DNA of 7,319 bases from Chitinophagaceae bacterium (GCA_003455235.1 DMRT01000252.1:1-7319), one strand, 5' to 3'; positions 1 through 6,692 are shown, numbered from the stretch's first letter. Numbers and translations: made by a program. Notes: generated by a model not told the origin, from the sequence alone.

Positions 1-593
1 AGGAAAGAGGAGTCCAGCGGCAGTAGGGCATTTATGCCCTGTTCGGCAATGCTGTTTTCCGGCATGCCGGCTTCCATGCTGAGCTGTTGTGAACCCCAGC
101 GGATTTGCTGGTCTTTCAATCCTTTCAGGTCGGTGATGCCGATGCATAGCCTGGCTTCGTTCCAGTGAATGGATTGGGCATTTACATTCACGGAGTTCAA
201 CGAATGCCTGGAAAACTTTCCTTTCAGCAGCAATGGTTTGGTGGTATACACCGGCACTTTGTAAATGCTGCGGTATCTTATCTCCGGTTCAATGTTTCCA
301 TTGATGTCGAGCTGTTCGGGAAGAATGTGCAGGTATCCTTTTTTGAGCACATTGTTTTCTGTTTCGGTATAGGGTACGGTTAAAAACGGGCCGCTGATGG
401 TTTGGGAGGCCGACCATTTGTTGCTGATCTCCCGGGTTACTTCCTGTTTGCGTTCTTTGCGTTCATTCACCAGGTACATGATAAGAAAGGTGGGAATTAG
501 GAGCGCCAGCACCAGGAAGCCAATGAAGAAGGACTTAATGATGAGTTTGTTCTTTTGCCAGAAACCGGGAGCAGGAGTTGGTTGTGTTTCCAT
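1..593 (-). CDS. creD: CreD family inner-membrane protein, N-terminal part (3' end beyond window)
   Basis: I translated this from the ATG at 593; 197 full codons are present and the frame stays open to the left edge. CreD proteins are inner-membrane proteins with a large periplasmic domain and a C-terminal membrane bundle, usually about 450 residues, so a bit under half is seen. The start is typical: a short cytoplasmic stretch ending in KNKLIIK, one strong membrane helix at about residues 21-42, then a charged NERKERKQE segment, an ISNKW stretch and the family-like GPFLTVPY motif near 68-75. The rest (about 76-197) is the soluble periplasmic part. Seen: no internal stop. Known: E. coli CreD is induced by the CreBC two-component system and is linked to envelope integrity and colicin E2 tolerance. 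Here it is instead the last visible gene of an operon with a one-component regulator, 56 bases downstream of that gene and with its own operator-like palindrome in the gap. Its exact biochemical activity is not established. Confidence 0.9.
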   Translation of the reverse strand, partial: METQPTPAPGFWQKNKLIIKSFFIGFLVLALLIPTFLIMYLVNERKERKQEVTREISNKWSASQTISGPFLTVPYTETENNVLKKGYLHILPEQLDINGNIEPEIRYRSIYKVPVYTTKPLLLKGKFSRHSLNSVNVNAQSIHWNEARLCIGITDLKGLKDQQIRWGSQQLSMEAGMPENSIAEQGINALLPLDSSF

Positions 594-615
594 TGCTGTT
601 TGTTTAATTAGAAAG

Positions 616-634
616 TACTTTGTATTTCAAAGTA
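616..634. promoter_or_regulatory. Operator-like palindrome upstream of creD (copy 2)
   Basis: Perfect 7-base arms TACTTTG and CAAAGTA are separated by 5 bases (TATTT on the plus strand). The site lies in the 56-base gap between the regulator gene and creD, 22 bases before the creD start. Read on the minus strand it matches the copy at 1613-1631 (read on the plus strand) at 18 of 19 positions, including the spacer. The minus-strand octamer TTACTTTG (635-628) resembles the Bacteroidota -7 box TAnnTTTG with one mismatch. No good -33 TTTG is found 20 bases upstream (TATG at 659-656), so an internal promoter here is possible but weak. Inference: binding site of the winged-helix regulator encoded just upstream. 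Confidence 0.7.
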
Positions 635-649
635 AAAGTATAAAAAAAA

Positions 650-946
650 TTATTTCATAGAGCCGATCATTTTTTCCAGGGCTGTTAAATGTGTCTTAAA
701 TGCCTTTTCACCGGCCTTGGTGATGGAATAGGTGGTATTGGATTTCCGGCCGATAAAGCCCTTCTGCACCTTCACGAACTCGCTTTCTTCCAGTGTTTTC
801 AAATGGCTGGCCAGGTTACCGTCGGTGATGTCCAGCAACTCCTTCAGTTCATTAAAGTTCACTTCTTTATTCACCACCAGGGCGCTCATGATGCCCAGGC
901 GGATACGGCTGTCGAACACCTTATTTAAATTCCCGATCAGACTCAT
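650..946 (-). CDS. Winged-helix transcriptional regulator (HTH_34 / MarR-ArsR-like)
   Basis: This is a 98-residue, single-domain DNA-binding protein. Residues 1-28 form the N-terminal helices (FDSRIRLGIMSAL is typical). The helix-turn-helix spans about 31-58, with recognition helix around GNLASHLKTLEE. The wing follows at about 60-76 (KGFIGRKSNTTYSIT), and a final helix at about 77-95 probably serves dimerisation. No ligand-binding or phosphoacceptor domain is seen, so it is a one-component regulator whose signal is unknown. The ATG at 946 overlaps the stop of the upstream membrane-protein gene by 4 bases (ATGA), which indicates translational coupling, and creD follows 56 bases downstream. 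Known: short regulators of this type are often found next to creD or membrane-protein genes in Bacteroidota. Inference: it represses, or otherwise controls, its own operon through the two ACTTTG-N5-CAAAGT palindromes, because a palindrome suits a dimer and no other regulator gene is in view. Confidence 0.88.
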   Translation of the reverse strand: MSLIGNLNKVFDSRIRLGIMSALVVNKEVNFNELKELLDITDGNLASHLKTLEESEFVKVQKGFIGRKSNTTYSITKAGEKAFKTHLTALEKMIGSMK

Positions 947-1605
947 GCCTCACTCTTTTTATTCCGTTCATATTTGTACCACATCACCGAACCGTAAATA
1001 ATGTGCAGTAACCCAAAGCCCGCGGCCCAGAAATACAACCCATACCCCACAAACCAGCAGTTGATGATACCCAGCAGTACCTGGCAATAGCCCAGGTAAC
1101 GCACTTCTCCCAATGTGTACTTACTGGCATTCACCAGGGCCAGGCCATAAAAGATCAGGCAACCCGGAGCGATCAGCCCGTAGTTGCCAAACTGCATCTG
1201 CCTGAACAGGTAGATGCCACCGGCAACCATGGGTACCGATACATTGATGAGCAAGCGACGGGAGGTATAACCCCATACCGGCACATTATTTTTTTTGCTG
1301 CGCAGGTAGGTGAACAGGAAAGCAAAAACAAAAGCGGCCACAAAGGTATAGATGGCAATCTGAAACAGCCGGTGCCCCATGAAGTCCTGCAGCGAATCTA
1401 CTTCCAGTGTTTTCACCACCACAGCCCGGTAGCCCGATGGTCCGCCGTTTGCCTCAATTACCCCATTGGCAAACCAGGCGCCTGCCAGGGCGCAAACCCC
1501 GGCAGCAATGCCACTCAGCCCGCTCAGGCTGATAAACCGGCTGCTGCGTTCCATCATCTGTTTGATGTGCTGCAGATCGTGCAGCGATTGTTGTTGCTCG
1601 TTCAT
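943..1605 (-). CDS. Polytopic membrane protein of unknown function, first gene of the creD operon
   Basis: This 220-residue protein is not a family I can name. It begins with a soluble, glutamine-rich segment predicted helical (1-22). About six hydrophobic stretches follow: roughly 26-50, 80-101, 118-134, 142-160, 168-185 and 187-210. The C-terminus is short and basic (YKYERNKKSEA). The loop at 51-79 is the largest and would be extracytoplasmic if the N-terminus is inside. No catalytic motif or binding site stands out. The ATG at 1605 is chosen because an operator-like palindrome and promoter lie just upstream and no in-frame extension is plausible through them. Its stop overlaps the regulator start by 4 bases, so the two are co-translated. 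Inference: it may sense, or act in, the same envelope process as CreD, possibly modulating the regulator. Nothing in the sequence proves this. Confidence 0.8.
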   Translation of the reverse strand: MNEQQQSLHDLQHIKQMMERSSRFISLSGLSGIAAGVCALAGAWFANGVIEANGGPSGYRAVVVKTLEVDSLQDFMGHRLFQIAIYTFVAAFVFAFLFTYLRSKKNNVPVWGYTSRRLLINVSVPMVAGGIYLFRQMQFGNYGLIAPGCLIFYGLALVNASKYTLGEVRYLGYCQVLLGIINCWFVGYGLYFWAAGFGLLHIIYGSVMWYKYERNKKSEA

Positions 1606-1612
1606 ACGTGTG

Positions 1613-1631
1613 CACTTTGAAATACAAAGTA
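1613..1631. promoter_or_regulatory. Operator-like palindrome upstream of the membrane protein-regulator-creD operon (copy 1)
   Basis: Arms ACTTTG (1614-1619) and CAAAGT (1625-1630) flank the 5-base spacer AAATA. The outermost bases (C1613, A1631) do not pair. It ends 7 bases before the start codon of the first operon gene and covers most of the putative -7 box (1632-1625) and the expected transcription start, a position suited to repression. It matches the copy at 616-634 at 18 of 19 bases when that copy is read on the minus strand. Confidence 0.72.
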
Positions 1632-1656
1632 AATCATTGAAAGGGATTTATGCAAA
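1625..1656 (-). promoter_or_regulatory. Putative Bacteroidota-type promoter of the creD operon
   Basis: Reading the minus strand, TTTG (1656-1653) is followed after exactly 20 bases by TTACTTTG (1632-1625), one mismatch from the -7 consensus TAnnTTTG. Known: the primary sigma factor of Bacteroidota recognises this kind of -33/-7 pair. Transcription would start about 13 bases before the ATG, giving a very short leader. The -7 box is embedded in operator copy 1. Confidence 0.55.
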
Positions 1657-1704
1657 TTATTTTGAAGTGATTTTTGATGCCGAGTTAAATAACTGCAGCT
1701 GTCT

Positions 1705-1736
1705 TTTGCAGCAATCGGTTTTACCAAGTATCTTTA
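1705..1736 (+). promoter_or_regulatory. Putative Bacteroidota-type promoter of the acylase gene
   Basis: TTTG (1705-1708) is followed after 20 bases by TATCTTTA (1729-1736), which matches TAnnTTTG except for the last base. The spacing is the same as in the opposing promoter for the creD operon. The start of transcription would fall near 1743, leaving a leader of about 34 bases before the ATG at 1777. The -33 boxes of the two divergent promoters are about 48 bases apart, so their polymerase footprints may be close to each other. Confidence 0.5.
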
Positions 1737-1776
1737 ATGGCCGTTATTATAAACAGCAACTCATACCTGGTTATTC

Positions 1777-3831
1777 ATGAAAAATTTTCTTCCGGGACTT
1801 CTTTCCCTCCTGCTCATTCAGCCGGCCGTTTCTCAAACCCGCATCAACCCGGCCGCCATCGACATTGTGCGTGACAGCTTCGGTGTGCCACACATCTTTG
1901 CAAAAACCGATGCCGAAGTGGCTTATGGGCTTGCATGGGCCGAAGCCGAAGATGATTTTGCCAGTATGCAGGAAGTGATACTGCCTGCCAAAAACCTGAT
2001 GGCAAGTGTTCAGGGAAAGAAAGGAGCTGCCGGTGATTATGCCTTTGCCCTTTTCCGCTGCCGGGAGGTTACGGAAGAGAAATGGAGCACCCTCACGCCT
2101 GCTTTCGTGAAACTTATTAACGGGTATGTACAGGGACTGAATGAATATGCCCGCAAACACCCGGAGGAGGTGCTGCACCCGAAAATATTTCCGGTTACAC
2201 CCAAAGAATATATTTCATCCGCTGTATTTGCCCTTACCATTTTTAACGGAGCCGACCAGGCCCTGTTTCGAATTTTTAATAACAATGAATGGGAAACTCC
2301 GGAACTGAATAAAAAAGGAAGCAATTCCGCCGCCATTAATGCAGGCAAAACCACTACGGGTGAAGCCTTTCTCCTCATCAATGCCCACCAGCCAAACACC
2401 GGTCCGCAGGCTTTTTACGAAGCACATCTTTGCAGTGAAGAAGGCTTGAATATCATGGGCGGATTGCTGGCCGGGGGACCCTGTATCCTGCACGGGGTGA
2501 ATGAAAACCTTGGCTGGGCGCATACCGTGAATTACTGTGACCGGCTGGATGAATTCCAGTTAGAGATGAATCCAGTAAACCCGTTGCAATATAAATTCGA
2601 CGGGCAGTGGGTTAACCTGGAAGTAAAAACGATTAAACTGAAAATTAAAGGCATCCCCCTTACCGTAAAAAGAAAGATCTACTGGAGCAAATACGGCGCC
2701 ACCATGAAAAACAAGCAGGGATTCTTTTCCATACGCCTGGGCGCCAATATGAAGATCGGTGTGCTGGACCAATGGTACCAGATGGACAAAGCAAAAAACT
2801 TTTCTGAATTTTATGCGGCCATCAGCCGGCAGGAACTGAGTATGTTTAATATCATGTATGCCGACCGGTACGACACTACTTTTTACATAAGCAATGCCAT
2901 GATGCCCATCCGTGACAGTTCCGCATCCTTTAACTGGAAAAGAACGGTGCCGGGTAATACCTCAAAAACACTGTGGACCGATTTCCGTTCGGAAAAAGAC
3001 CTGCCCCAATACATCAATCCTAAAAGCGGGTTCTTATTCAATACCAATCACTCTCCCTTCCTGGCCACCGCTGCTGCCGATAATTTAAAACCTTCCTCTT
3101 TTTCAAAAACAGACGGCTGGGAACAATATCACCTGAACCGCAGTGTGCGCTTCCTGGAGTTATTTCCCCAGCAGGAAAAACTGAGTTATGAAAAATTCAA
3201 GCAGATCAAATTTGATAAACAGCTGCCGGCGGTTTTACAGTATACGTATAAGATCGATTCCATGTTTTTACTGAATGCCGCTGAATACCCGGCACTGGCA
3301 CCGTTAATTACTACTTTTAAAAGCTGGGATAAACGGGGCGATGCCGGAAGTAAGGGAGCCGCCATTTTCTTACTTACGTATGAATACCTGAAGAAAAAAT
3401 TACAGGGCCAGCCACCGAGGTCCATCACCAAAACCGAAGCCGTGGAGACCTTTTCGTATGTGAACGATTACATGCAGCATCATTTCGGACAAACAGACCT
3501 TACGCTGGGCGATATTCAAAAATTAGTACGGGGCGATAAAGACTGGCCGCTGGGCGGTTTCCCCGACCTGCTTGCTCCACAGTGGACGGAACCTTATTAC
3601 AATGGCCGGTTAAAATCTGTAGGCGGCGACGGGCTGATTATGTTTGTGCGCTTTGCCAAAAATGAACTGCCTAAGATTGAAACACTCAATATGTATGGGG
3701 CCAGTGCCAAGCCCGGCACTAAACATTTTGATGACCAGGTGGAAATGTACCTGCAGCAAAAAACAAAACCGATGACCCTGGATAAAAATGTGGTGTATAA
3801 GAATGCAGAGCGCATCTATCACCCCGAGTGA
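1777..3831 (+). CDS. Secreted penicillin acylase family protein (Ntn-hydrolase; possible acyl-homoserine lactone acylase)
   Basis: Family members hydrolyse amide bonds in penicillins, N-acyl-homoserine lactones or other N-acyl compounds and mature by self-cleavage before a serine. The protein has 684 residues. A signal peptide (1-19, cleavage near AVS|Q) implies export. DSFGVPHIFA (33-42) and the GYVQGLNEY stretch (116-124) are typical of the alpha chain. The self-cleavage site is Gly181-Ser182 (motif GSNS), making Ser182 the N-terminal nucleophile of the beta chain. Counting Ser182 as beta-1, His204 falls at beta-23 (AHQPN) and Val251 at beta-70 (GWAHTVN), the active-site positions of PvdQ-like acylases. 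The oxyanion Asn is probably Asn422 in FNTNHSP, after NPKSG as in penicillin G acylase. No catalytic residue appears lost, so it should be active. The substrate cannot be told from sequence. It stands alone on the plus strand, diverging from the creD operon. No AHL synthase or beta-lactamase gene is in view. Confidence 0.9.
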   Translation: MKNFLPGLLSLLLIQPAVSQTRINPAAIDIVRDSFGVPHIFAKTDAEVAYGLAWAEAEDDFASMQEVILPAKNLMASVQGKKGAAGDYAFALFRCREVTEEKWSTLTPAFVKLINGYVQGLNEYARKHPEEVLHPKIFPVTPKEYISSAVFALTIFNGADQALFRIFNNNEWETPELNKKGSNSAAINAGKTTTGEAFLLINAHQPNTGPQAFYEAHLCSEEGLNIMGGLLAGGPCILHGVNENLGWAHTVNYCDRLDEFQLEMNPVNPLQYKFDGQWVNLEVKTIKLKIKGIPLTVKRKIYWSKYGATMKNKQGFFSIRLGANMKIGVLDQWYQMDKAKNFSEFYAAISRQELSMFNIMYADRYDTTFYISNAMMPIRDSSASFNWKRTVPGNTSKTLWTDFRSEKDLPQYINPKSGFLFNTNHSPFLATAAADNLKPSSFSKTDGWEQYHLNRSVRFLELFPQQEKLSYEKFKQIKFDKQLPAVLQYTYKIDSMFLLNAAEYPALAPLITTFKSWDKRGDAGSKGAAIFLLTYEYLKKKLQGQPPRSITKTEAVETFSYVNDYMQHHFGQTDLTLGDIQKLVRGDKDWPLGGFPDLLAPQWTEPYYNGRLKSVGGDGLIMFVRFAKNELPKIETLNMYGASAKPGTKHFDDQVEMYLQQKTKPMTLDKNVVYKNAERIYHPE

Positions 3832-3832
3832 T

Positions 3833-5308
3833 TTAGTTTTCTGTTGCTGCCTTTCGTGCCAGCGTAACCAGTTGCCAGTAAGGCGGACGGTAACCGTTCT
3901 CTTTAATGAACTCATTTGCCAGCTGCATGGTTCTCTCTTTCAGCTTCACATGCATGGCAACAAAGGTTTGGTTTTTCAATGCCTGCGTGGCATTCATGCC
4001 TTCCGGTATCATGCCTTCTTTGCCAAACAGGTTCTTGATCACGCAATACCCCTTCAGCACCCTCACCACCGGCAGTTGCCAATGATTGTACCCGATCTGT
4101 TCCCCGGCATTGGCTTTCTCCAGCAGCACATCCATCACGGCATTATCAATATGGTCTTTAAACAATGTTCCGGGATCACGCCATTCGGCCACCACGTTTA
4201 ATTGCGGATCATATTCAAGATCGGAAGGCATTTGGGTGATGAAATTCTCCACCCCGAACTGGTGAAGCCAGTCAACCACGCCGGGTGAAGAAATACTGGA
4301 AGGATACTTCCAGACAGCTATTCCTGCTTTTTTATATGCGTATGAACCAACCTCCGAGCAAAACATCCTGGTTGAATCCATGAAGTCCATTTTAAAATCA
4401 TAAGGAATATGTCTTGCGATGGCTTCATCATAAACAGCTTTGGCCGCTTTGTGTACACACAGCGGATCAGTCTGCAGTTGCGGAAGATCTGCCCGTGGCC
4501 GCATCACCATGAAGCGGAGCTTTTTATCGTTCTCATATTGTTCAACTGATGAAACCGCCACTCCCCGTTCTATATGCGCTTCAATTAAAAAAGATTGCTT
4601 TGTTTTTTCATCTACATACACCAATGCCACATGGGAAAAATTACCGGGATAATCATTGCCTCGTGATATCAATGCCGAAACTTCTGCTCCTCCTCTTGAC
4701 ACCAGCAGGTCGCCGCTGTGCACTTCTATCCCGAAAATTGTAGTGACCGGTGCCGCAGTTTTTACCGTTGCCACCTGCATGGCCGGGGGATAATCGCCCG
4801 GTTTGGCCTGCAGCAATACTTCTTCCACCGCTGCACGCATGCCGTATAATAATTCATATACCGTATTCCGCACTTTCTCTTCCCCGATACTCCAATGCTG
4901 AGAATGAAATTTTATGGCATTGCGTGTTTTGTTGTAATATTCAATAAACCAGGGGAGCTGTTCCTGCCTTACCGCTACCAGCGAAGCCAGGTTGAAGAAG
5001 ATATTTTCAGCAGCGGTCCAGTTGGTATCAGCAGGAGATATTCCCGGTTGTTGTAACAAGGCCAGTTTACTTTCTGCTGCAAGTTTTAACACGCTGATTC
5101 CACTGTCGAGCTTTTCTGCCTTCAACTGCCTGGCAAGTACAAATTGTTTTTCCATCTGCAACCATTGATCATCCCGGTTCCAGGCAAAGGGATTTTTTAC
5201 AGCGCCCGTTACCGCATTCTTTTTACCGGATGCCGGAATCAGCAGCAACAGGTACAGCAGCCCCAATGCCAACAATGTAACCAGGATTCTTTTTTGCATT
5301 TTTTTCAT
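3833..5308 (-). CDS. YiiX/YebB-like permuted NlpC/P60-type cysteine hydrolase with long N- and C-terminal extensions
   Basis: The protein has 491 residues. An N-terminal hydrophobic segment (about 8-24, after KKMQKR) makes it exported or membrane-anchored. Residues about 35-185 look mostly helical and match nothing I know. The catalytic domain starts at the SGDLLVSRGG segment (198-207). In permuted papain-fold enzymes the order is His, then an acidic or polar residue, then Cys; here these are His226 (FSHVALV), Glu243 (IEAHIE) and Cys317 (MFCSEVGSYAY), preceded by the usual PYDF (302-305). All three are present, so activity is likely. Known: these folds act as amidases, peptidases or acyl hydrolases, often on cell wall or lipid substrates. 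Residues about 360-491 form another extension. Ordinary YiiX is only about 200 residues. The start is 6 bases after the aminotransferase stop, so the two are an operon. An alternative start is Met4 (5299). The gene end lies 1 base from the convergent acylase stop. Confidence 0.85.
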   Translation of the reverse strand: MKKMQKRILVTLLALGLLYLLLLIPASGKKNAVTGAVKNPFAWNRDDQWLQMEKQFVLARQLKAEKLDSGISVLKLAAESKLALLQQPGISPADTNWTAAENIFFNLASLVAVRQEQLPWFIEYYNKTRNAIKFHSQHWSIGEEKVRNTVYELLYGMRAAVEEVLLQAKPGDYPPAMQVATVKTAAPVTTIFGIEVHSGDLLVSRGGAEVSALISRGNDYPGNFSHVALVYVDEKTKQSFLIEAHIERGVAVSSVEQYENDKKLRFMVMRPRADLPQLQTDPLCVHKAAKAVYDEAIARHIPYDFKMDFMDSTRMFCSEVGSYAYKKAGIAVWKYPSSISSPGVVDWLHQFGVENFITQMPSDLEYDPQLNVVAEWRDPGTLFKDHIDNAVMDVLLEKANAGEQIGYNHWQLPVVRVLKGYCVIKNLFGKEGMIPEGMNATQALKNQTFVAMHVKLKERTMQLANEFIKENGYRPPYWQLVTLARKAATEN

Positions 5309-5314
5309 GGTCGC

Positions 5315-6523
5315 TTAAATGGCGTCAAGCACTTTTATGATCCTGGTGCAGGCTTCTTTAATTTCTTCCTGACTGATGGTTAGTGGTGGGGCAATTCGAA
5401 GGCAATGGGATGCAAAGAGAAACCAGTCGGTGAATACAAGTGAGACAGGCCCCTCTGAGTATCCGGGTTCTTGTAACAAACCATCTATGACCTTTTTATT
5501 TGTTTCAAAACTGTCGAACTCCAGGGCCATCATCAGTCCGCAGCTACGCACCGCTTTTATTTTTGAATGAACCAGCAGCGTCAAAAACAATTTTTCTTTT
5601 TCCTTTACGGCTTCCACCAGTTTTTCATCCAGCAGTACATCAAAGGCTGCGGAACCGGCTGCACAGCAGACCGGGTGACCACCGAAGGTATTGATATGTC
5701 CAAGCACCGGATCATGCGTTAATGACTGCATGATTTTTTTATCCGCCACAAAAGCGCCCAGCGGCATACCGCCGCCCAGCGCTTTGCCCAGCAATAAGAT
5801 ATCCGGCACCACATCAAACTGTTCAAATGCCCACAGGGTTCCGTTGCGTCCGAAACCGCATTGAATTTCATCCAGCACCAGCAGGGTTCCTGTTTCGTCA
5901 CATTTTTTCCGTAATGCTTTCAACCACCCGTTTTGAGGAACGATCACGCCTGCTTCGGCCTGTATGGTTTCTGCAATCACGCAGGCTGTTTCTTCCGTGA
6001 TACGCTCAAGATCATTGAATGAATTATAAGGAAGCTGAAGGATACCGGGCAATAAGGGGCGGAAAGCCTGCTGCCAGTACCCGCTGCCCATCACACTCAA
6101 GGCGCCTTGTGTGCTCCCGTGGTAGGAGTTTTTAAAAGAGATGATCTGTGTTCTGTTGGTATACCGCTTGGCCAGCTTCATGGCACCTTCAGTTGCTTCG
6201 CTGCCGGAAGCCGTAAAAAAAACAGCAGTGAGGGGGTAGGGTAAATGATCCGCCAGTTTTTTTGCATACTGCACCTGCGGACTTTGCACCAGTTCGCCAT
6301 ACACCATGATGTGGAGGTAATCGTCCAGTTGTTTTTTGATGGCTTCAATCACCCGGGGATTCCGGTGCCCTACATTGCAAACACTGATGCCGCCAATGAG
6401 ATCGATGTATTCTTTTCCGTCGGCACCATATAATATACAGCCTTCTGCCTTCACTATCTCCAGGCAAAGCGGCGCCAGGGAAGTTTGCCCCACATGATCC
6501 AGGAAAAGCTGCCGGTTGGTCAT
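5315..6523 (-). CDS. PLP-dependent class III aminotransferase (acetylornithine/ornithine aminotransferase-like)
   Basis: A 402-residue, full-length fold-type I aminotransferase that moves an amino group, usually from an omega-position, to a 2-oxo acid. Landmarks: the entry motif DLIGGISVCNVGHRNP (41-56); GSEA (107-110) binding the cofactor phosphate; SYHGST (133-138), whose Tyr-His pair stacks on the ring; LDEIQCGFGR (217-226), with Asp218 to the pyridine nitrogen; LLLGKALGGG (243-252), with Lys247 forming the Schiff base; and the NTFGGHP segment (278-284), whose Thr279 reaches the neighbouring subunit's phosphate. All expected residues are kept. It is cytosolic. Substrate specificity (acetylornithine, ornithine, 4-aminobutyrate, lysine or another) is not decidable here: no arginine biosynthesis genes adjoin it, and the only partner is the exported hydrolase gene 6 bases downstream. 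The start at 6523 gives the normal family N-terminus. Upstream is a 169-base spacer shared with the divergent patatin gene. Confidence 0.92.
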   Translation of the reverse strand: MTNRQLFLDHVGQTSLAPLCLEIVKAEGCILYGADGKEYIDLIGGISVCNVGHRNPRVIEAIKKQLDDYLHIMVYGELVQSPQVQYAKKLADHLPYPLTAVFFTASGSEATEGAMKLAKRYTNRTQIISFKNSYHGSTQGALSVMGSGYWQQAFRPLLPGILQLPYNSFNDLERITEETACVIAETIQAEAGVIVPQNGWLKALRKKCDETGTLLVLDEIQCGFGRNGTLWAFEQFDVVPDILLLGKALGGGMPLGAFVADKKIMQSLTHDPVLGHINTFGGHPVCCAAGSAAFDVLLDEKLVEAVKEKEKLFLTLLVHSKIKAVRSCGLMMALEFDSFETNKKVIDGLLQEPGYSEGPVSLVFTDWFLFASHCLRIAPPLTISQEEIKEACTRIIKVLDAI

Positions 6524-6692
6524 ACTGATCGTTTCTGCAAAATAAATACTTCTGCGGGTAATGTGGCCGGTAAACTAAACAGTACTGAAATCCGTTACTC
6601 CATATGGAAATAATTAACTTTTAGCCGCGAATATAAAGGCAGTTAGTTCGTAATTTGTGCAATCAATAAAGGGCCTTCAATTTTTTTACCTG
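6524..6692. other. Divergent intergenic region between aminotransferase and patatin genes
   Basis: This AT-rich 169-base spacer must carry the start signals for both flanking genes. On the minus strand TTATTTTG (6545-6538) resembles a -7 box but has no TTTG at the right distance. On the plus strand TTTG (6654-6657) has only a poor -7 match (TCAATTTT, 6677-6684) that would leave almost no leader. I therefore name no promoter. A 10-base perfect palindrome lies near the centre and is listed separately. No open frame or RNA gene was recognised. Confidence 0.5.
6599..6608. repeat. 10-base perfect palindrome TCCATATGGA
   Basis: A short inverted repeat without spacer, near the middle of the divergent spacer. 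It could be an operator half-pair, but it occurs once, and 10-base palindromes occur by chance, so a function is only a possibility. Confidence 0.3.

Noticed and set aside
636..655. Run of T on the minus strand after the regulator gene, as a possible terminator
   Set aside because: No GC-rich hairpin precedes it, and it partly lies over the regulator stop codon; it looks like AT-rich promoter DNA.
1693..1711. Inverted repeat CTGCA / TGCAG with a 9-base loop overlapping the acylase -33 box
   Set aside because: A 5-base stem is too short to distinguish from chance, and there is no second copy.
1372..1780. Open frames on the plus strand opposite the membrane-protein gene (1372-1620 and 1466-1780)
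   Set aside because: They have low-complexity Cys/Leu-rich or His/Gln-rich products without family features, and lie antisense to a well-supported gene.
1..3831. A beta-lactam response locus (CreD next to a penicillin acylase)
   Set aside because: The two are on opposite strands with separate promoters, the acylase family has many substrates, and no beta-lactamase or penicillin-binding protein is present. The neighbourhood alone does not support it.
3788..4201. 137-codon plus-strand frame across the convergent junction
   Set aside because: It overlaps the acylase end in another frame and is antisense to the hydrolase. Its product is Cys/His-rich with no domain, as expected of a shadow frame.
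6669..6677. AAGG-G-CCTT mini-palindrome before the patatin gene
   Set aside because: The arms are only four bases, it is single copy, and there is no promoter context.
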